Assembly (NCBI GenBank): GCA_910574915.1
Contig: CAJTCR010000015.1
Span: 1-64,000 of the forward strand
Direction: 5' to 3'
Length of the DNA: 64,000 nucleotides
Source of the DNA: Eubacteriaceae bacterium
Lineage (GTDB): Bacteria > Bacillota > Clostridia > Lachnospirales > Lachnospiraceae
The notes under the pieces were generated by a model. The model did not search any database. It was not told the DNA's origin and saw only the letters and a program-made list of their open reading frames with translations. Below, in pieces: positions 60,018-64,000 of this stretch (position 1 is its first letter; every line of letters begins with the position of its first letter). Both the position numbers and the translations under genes were made by a program.

Positions 60018-60395
60018 TATTTTCCCCTTTTCTTAATAGAAAATCTTAACTCTATCATTTCCTAATGATAAAACTAAAATACGAAATGAACATAAAATAC
60101 AACAATTACTGCAAAGTGTTACACTATATATCATACCTCCTTTTTCCCAAATAATCTACAAATTATTGATATTATTCTTTGGAAAAATTTATCTTTTTTA
60201 TGATTTAGAAAAATCATGTTTCAATTAACATTAAAAATATCAATTAATTTAAATTCTTTAAAACTATATTATTCATCTCTTTGCAATGAAATAGTGGATT
60301 TTTCTTTGAAGCTGTAGCATATTGAAACGCATAGAATTCTGAATTTTTTACAATCTTATACATTAATAGTAGATCATCTATAATAAATCAAAAAA
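60018..60395. other. A+T-rich spacer upstream of the glycosylation island
   Basis: No convincing gene. A perfect AAAGGAGGT occurs on the minus strand (about 60143-60135) abutting an ATG that opens a 33-codon frame (60134 to 60033) with a CSNCC...C cluster; spacing of zero makes translation doubtful. No promoter with good -35 and -10 and 17-base spacing was found, though the region must drive the operon. Confidence 0.4.
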
Positions 60396-60463
60396 GAGCC
60401 GCATCCAGTTAATTTTATCTTTAGTAAAAATGAAGTACAATTTCTTAACTGAATACGTCTCTC
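60396..60463 (-). terminator. terminator after the first membrane paralog
   Basis: GAGCCGCATCCAGTTAA (60396-60412) pairs with TTAACTGAATACGTCTC (60445-60461) using mostly Watson-Crick and two G-U pairs. On the minus strand CTCTTTTTTGATTT follows. It ends the cassette of membrane paralogs. Confidence 0.7.
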
Positions 60464-60548
60464 TTGTTAAAGAATACCACAAAAATATAAAATAAACAAG
60501 TCCTATTTTCAAAAAAATGCAAATTTTTGTAAATATTTGTCGATAACT

Positions 60549-61196
60549 CTAATACTTTTGATACCATCGATCCAAAATCACCAGATAGCGGTTTAGTTTC
60601 TTAGGTTTCATCTTCTTTTCATATTTTCTGTGATACTTTGTATACTGCTCATAAAAGACTTCCATCGGAACCGCTTTCTGATGATATTCATACCACATTA
60701 ACGCGTAGCGATAAAGCTCTGACAGCACTCTGCTGACTTTTCTTTTCAGAAAGGGACGAAAAACGGGCGTCAGCGGCAAAGTATGCGTTAACAAGTATTC
60801 ACTGATTTCTGCATATTTTTCCGTAACCTCCCGCATTGCTGTAAGAAAAGAATCCATCATTGGCATCTCTTCTTTATAAAGGCTTTGATATCTTTCCGGG
60901 TCTTTTTCATAATATAGGTATCTGTCTACAGAACGGAACAGCCCTGTATAAAGCTCATTGCTTTGTGCTTTTTCAATAGATAGTTTCAGATCACATATAA
61001 GAGCCCTTAGCCCAGGATAGAACTTCTTCATAAGCTCACACTGCTCATCGTTCGTCGCAAGATATGCCTGAATGATTGGATTGATTTTATACCATGCGAT
61101 TGCAAAAACAACAATAGATGCTAGGATATAGGAGATAAAAAGAAGTCCGATCAAAGCATCTTGCATAGTTAGTATATATTTTATTAATTCTTTCAT
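60549..61196 (-). CDS. single-pass membrane protein, paralog 1 of 3
   Basis: A 215-residue protein of unknown function. One membrane segment at about residues 10-36 (ALIGLLFISYILASIVVFAI), then a basic helical cytoplasmic part. Landmarks shared with the two paralogs upstream: KKFYPGLRAL after the membrane segment, YLYYEKDPERYQ, a second helical run with FRPFLKRKVSRVL, and a C-terminal LDRWYQKY. The ATG at 61196 is chosen over a GTG nine bases earlier; no strong ribosome-binding site is visible. The three are too diverged to be recent copies. Confidence 0.6.
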   Translation of the reverse strand: MKELIKYILTMQDALIGLLFISYILASIVVFAIAWYKINPIIQAYLATNDEQCELMKKFYPGLRALICDLKLSIEKAQSNELYTGLFRSVDRYLYYEKDPERYQSLYKEEMPMMDSFLTAMREVTEKYAEISEYLLTHTLPLTPVFRPFLKRKVSRVLSELYRYALMWYEYHQKAVPMEVFYEQYTKYHRKYEKKMKPKKLNRYLVILDRWYQKY

Positions 61197-61205
61197 AATT
61201 GTCAC

Positions 61206-61830
61206 TTATTTGTGAACTACCCATCATCTAAAGCTAATGAGATTGCGCCCACAATATTTCAATAAAATTAGAAAGAATCATATTCACGAATATTGCCTCT
61301 TGTGCTATCCCGCTATTCTCGCCCCGAACATGATCCTTTCTAAAAACAGTTTATCACAAAATTCGAGCGATGACAAGGATATTTTTGATAAAATTCTACA
61401 AAATTTGCAATTTAATAATCAAATACAATAACATCGTTTTGTTTGTATCCTTTCCTAATAAAACAGCAACACAATTCAATCCATCCAACATTATAAAATA
61501 AGAACGGTCTGTACACAAACTGCACAGACCGTAAAAGATAATGAAAGAATATCAAAGCTCTTTCATACAAGAAATGAATGATAGATTTTCAACAGATATT
61601 TTAGATATGTTTTATTTGCTTTTCAAATATTCCATTCAAGCAATTATACACATTTTCAACAGACATACTTCCATCAACCATTATTCATCAGTCAGACTCT
61701 CAATGATTACACTTCAAATATCCATATGATTAACAGAATATGATATCCACCTACCAGCCAACATGATACTGCCTGATACGCAGACGAGCTTTCTCGCAGA
61801 TCCGTGCACTGCATAATTAGCAGAGCATTT
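61206..61830. other. gene-free stretch between membrane paralogs
   Basis: No gene seen. ACGGTCTGT (61504-61512) and ACAGACCGT (61524-61532) form a perfect nine-pair hairpin; on the minus strand TCTTATTTTA follows, so it looks like a terminator for transcription coming from the right. Just upstream of paralog 1 the sequence ATTGTGGGCG (minus strand, near 61255) is shared with the start region of paralog 2, a trace of duplication. Confidence 0.45.
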
Positions 61831-62021
61831 AAAAAATTGAAACTCAGCCAGTGAATCACGCCTCGGTCTTCGATCCTGTCCTTTCTACTGTTTCACACAG
61901 CCTGATACCCTAAATTAGATACGCTGCGGATGGTTTGCGCCTCTGCGCTTTGACGGTCGAGGATCTTGGCATCATTCTTCACAGCCCGCTAAGAGTCGGG
62001 CTGCTATGGATGAGCTGGCTG
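61831..62021 (-). ncRNA. candidate structured RNA
   Basis: About 190 bases, richer in G+C than the flanks, without a supported gene. On the minus strand CAGCCAG (62021-62015) pairs with CTGGCTG (61851-61845) as an outer stem; a perfect hairpin CAGCCCG/CGGGCTG follows (62003-61997 with 61988-61982); GATCCT (61965-61960) pairs with AGGATC (61877-61872); GCGCAGAGGCGC is a tetraloop hairpin. A U-run (61836-61831) closes the 3-prime end. It starts 11 bases after the stop of paralog 2. I do not match it to a known RNA family. Confidence 0.4.
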
Positions 62022-62031
62022 TGGATTGTAG

Positions 62032-62688
62032 TTAATATTTTACAAACCAACGTTCCAACAGGCGGAAATAGTGATCCATGTCTTTGTCATCCAGTTTTAA
62101 TTTTGATGTTAAATGAAAGCTATTCATTTCATATGCTAACACATCTGGTGTGACCATCGTGTCGTTCTTACTTAATTCTTTCATATAACTGGTGTAGCGT
62201 CTGATCCAGGCGATTCTTTTCATGATTTTTCTCTTTAAAATACAATGTCTCAGCCAAAATCGGGGTACACCATTTTCTCTTAGAAAATCTTCAATATCCA
62301 ATAACTTTTGATACAATTTATCAACAGACTGAATAAAGGAATCGATCCGATATCTCTCATAGTCAAAAAAACTGCGATATTCTTCCGGGCTGCTCTTATA
62401 TAAAAGATACTTATCAGAAGCAACCCTTAGGTCAATACTACTGATCGGATTCGCTTTTGTTTCAGCCATATATAGTTTCAGCTCAAACATGTGCTTTTGA
62501 AACTCAGGATAAAATTTCAGCATACTTTTACGCCGATTTATTTTCCATGCAAAATATGGCTCCAAGAGCAGAGATAATTCGTAGAACAGCATTAAGCTGA
62601 CCGAAAATACTCCGACGACTACGTTCAGCAATAAGACCATTGCCATATCGTCTCCAAATATCTGCAAATTTTTTACTATTTCATTCAT
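62032..62688 (-). CDS. single-pass membrane protein, paralog 2 of 3
   Basis: A 218-residue protein of unknown function. Membrane segment at about residues 14-37 (MAMVLLLNVVVGVFSVSLML). Shared family landmarks: LKFYPEFQKHMFELKL, YLLYKSSPEEYRSFFDYE, the basic CILKRKIMKRIAWIRRY and C-terminal LLERWFVKY. The ATG at 62688 is preferred; a TTG 15 bases upstream is an alternative and neither has a strong ribosome-binding site. It lies 43 bases after paralog 3 and is probably cotranscribed. Confidence 0.6.
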   Translation of the reverse strand: MNEIVKNLQIFGDDMAMVLLLNVVVGVFSVSLMLFYELSLLLEPYFAWKINRRKSMLKFYPEFQKHMFELKLYMAETKANPISSIDLRVASDKYLLYKSSPEEYRSFFDYERYRIDSFIQSVDKLYQKLLDIEDFLRENGVPRFWLRHCILKRKIMKRIAWIRRYTSYMKELSKNDTMVTPDVLAYEMNSFHLTSKLKLDDKDMDHYFRLLERWFVKY

Positions 62689-62731
62689 ATCGTTCGCCCA
62701 CAATGTTTTAAGTAATTAAATCGTTTCCGTA

Positions 62732-63442
62732 TCAAAATTTTAAAAACCATTCATCCAACAAGCAAAGATACTCTTCCATCTTTGCGCATCCGATCTCTAC
62801 CTTCCAGTAATCCTTAAAGTCCTGCATCTTCTTTTGAAATACATCCGTCGCGATTTCCTCCGTGCTGTACTGTACCCAAATAAACGAGTAATAATACAGC
62901 AGAGTCATCATTTTATGTATTTTTCTTGCTAAAAAAGGATGCGTCAAAGGCGGTTTTGGTATGACTGAGGCAGCAAGAAAATGATTCATCTCTGCTAATC
63001 TGTCCGTAAAATCTTTGATTGCTCCACACAAAAGCTCAATGATTTCGATATCCTGCTGATTTTTCCGAAAATACTGTTCTGGATCTTTTTCAAATTCCAG
63101 ATATTTTCTGATAGCAACTCTTACATACATGCACAGAGAACCATTTTCAATCTCTGACATTGCTGCTTTCAGCCTGATGATCTGCTTTTGAAATGCCGGG
63201 TAAAATTCCTGCATAATCTGATACTGCTCGTCATGAAACCTCATCCTGTACAGCGTTTTCTGTACAAAGGTACGAAACGAGACAGTCGCAACTGAAATAA
63301 ATGCTGCAACAAATGCAGGAAAAATAAATACCTTCAAATCATCTTTGATTTTCGGAAAATATTTTGCTGGCCATTTTGATAACTCTACCAATTCTTCGAT
63401 TATTTTACTTATCCCTAATTCTGGGTCTTCATTCAGTTTCAT
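62732..63442 (-). CDS. single-pass membrane protein, paralog 3 of 3
   Basis: A 236-residue protein of unknown function. An N-terminal amphipathic stretch of about 40 residues precedes the membrane segment (VFIFPAFVAAFISVATVSF, about 38-56). Family landmarks: QEFYPAFQKQIIRLKAAMSE, YLEFEKDPEQYFRKN, HPFLARKIHKMMTLLYYY and the C-terminal LLDEWFLKF. Its ATG lies inside the end of the small HTH gene (14-base overlap), so the two are translationally coupled. Confidence 0.62.
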   Translation of the reverse strand: MKLNEDPELGISKIIEELVELSKWPAKYFPKIKDDLKVFIFPAFVAAFISVATVSFRTFVQKTLYRMRFHDEQYQIMQEFYPAFQKQIIRLKAAMSEIENGSLCMYVRVAIRKYLEFEKDPEQYFRKNQQDIEIIELLCGAIKDFTDRLAEMNHFLAASVIPKPPLTHPFLARKIHKMMTLLYYYSFIWVQYSTEEIATDVFQKKMQDFKDYWKVEIGCAKMEEYLCLLDEWFLKF

Positions 63443-63671
63443 ATTCTATATCAATAAATTCCTTCGTATCAAAAAAATCTTTAATTGTCATATTCAGGCC
63501 ATTACAGATCTTGATAATCGTAAAAATGCCTGGATTTTTCGTAGAACAATTAATGATATGCATTAATGTTGTCATTGGAACCGCCGCCTTGTAAGACAGT
63601 GTGTAAAAGGAGATTCCTTGATTTTTACATAAGCGTTGTATTCTTTGTGATAACTTCTTTTGTACGTTCAT
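63429..63671 (-). CDS. small Cro/CI-type HTH regulator of the membrane-paralog cassette
   Basis: An 80-residue protein that is essentially one HTH domain: QRIQRLCKNQGISFYTLSYK, VPMTTLMHIINC (recognition helix region) and GIFTIIKICNGLNMTIKDFF. ATG at 63671 follows AAGGAAGGT by eight bases. First gene of the cassette, overlapping paralog 3. It probably represses its own operon. Confidence 0.72.
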   Translation of the reverse strand: MNVQKKLSQRIQRLCKNQGISFYTLSYKAAVPMTTLMHIINCSTKNPGIFTIIKICNGLNMTIKDFFDTKEFIDIEYETE

Positions 63672-64000
63672 TGTATAATACCTTCCTTTTATGGTCTTTT
63701 GTTTCATTCTATTACTTTTTATACCAAAACAACTACCATATATGGCATTATTTTACTTATTCATCATTCGTAAGAGCTACATATGCGATTATTTCCATAA
63801 TAACCAAAAGAGCAGTTATCCAAATAGATAAACTGCTCTGTGTAAAACTATTAAATTTTCAGAAAATTCTGGTTATTTTAGTATTATCGTCATACATCTC
63901 CGATGAATTGTCTGCTGTAAGATATAGTAACCATTATATATAAAATTCAATATTTATTTTGAATAGAACGAACGCCACATTATTTTTTGTCATCTAAAAA
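63672..64000. promoter_or_regulatory. upstream region of the cassette with palindrome and terminator
   Basis: The perfect ten-base palindrome CCATATATGG (63736-63745) lies about 65 bases before the HTH gene and could be its operator. A hairpin AGAGCAGTTATC/GATAAACTGCTCT (63809-63839, one bulge) is followed by TTTT on the minus strand and likely terminates a gene beyond the right edge. A weak minus-strand promoter with TAGAAT as -10 near 63709 is possible. No gene is seen to 64000. Confidence 0.5.

Noticed and set aside
61740-61850. Small membrane peptide on the minus strand of the candidate RNA region
   Set aside because: A hydrophobic frame of about 50 codons beginning at GTG exists but has no ribosome-binding site and overlaps the RNA terminator-like U-run.

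Overview
The window reads as a chromosomal segment of a motile, low-to-moderate GC Firmicute, most likely a Lachnospiraceae-type Clostridium relative. The reasons are the str/rif ribosomal and RNA polymerase gene order, the full-length EF-G/EF-Tu pair, several flagellins of clostridial type, and sigma-28 style promoters. No rRNA, tRNA, CRISPR array or intact insertion sequence was seen.

Layout. Positions 1-1210 look like the end of an integrated element: a small HTH protein divergent from a Cro/CI-type regulator, plus a partial gene at the edge. Positions 1240-17640 are a housekeeping block read right to left: rpmG, secE, nusG, rplK, rplA, (L10 leader) rplJ, rplL, (attenuator) rpoB, rpoC, (terminator) rpsL, rpsG, fusA, tuf. 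Positions 17670-28320 hold flagellar late genes and the first glycosyltransferases: a FlxA-like coiled-coil protein, a FliD-like cap protein, a short flagellin-like protein, three DUF3880/CgeB-like glycosyltransferases, an 814-residue flagellin and a small helical protein.

Positions 28395-60020 are a large, visibly A+T-rich flagellin glycosylation island, almost all on the minus strand with tight or overlapping gene junctions. It encodes a nearly complete CMP-legionaminic acid pathway (PtmE, LegB, LegC, LegH, LegG, LegI, LegF), an acetamidino-forming trio (LegA/PseA-like amidotransferase with HisH- and HisF-like partners), a phosphocholine activation pair (LicA- and LicC-like), a PIG-L deacetylase and a formyltransferase. 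It also encodes a Maf-type nonulosonate transferase, GT2 and GT4 glycosyltransferases, a 4-amino-sugar aminotransferase with a GNAT acetyltransferase, and very large multidomain decorating enzymes. A canonical 402-residue flagellin with its own sigma-28 promoter sits inside the island, so filament and sugar coat are encoded together. The PIG-L gene is split by a frameshift exactly at a run of nine G, which strongly suggests phase variation of the flagellar glycan.

Positions 60540-63710 hold an apparently undescribed cassette: a small HTH regulator translationally coupled to a family of three diverged paralogous single-pass membrane proteins. Between two of the paralogs lies a G+C-richer stretch that folds into several helices and ends in a U-run, a candidate structured RNA.
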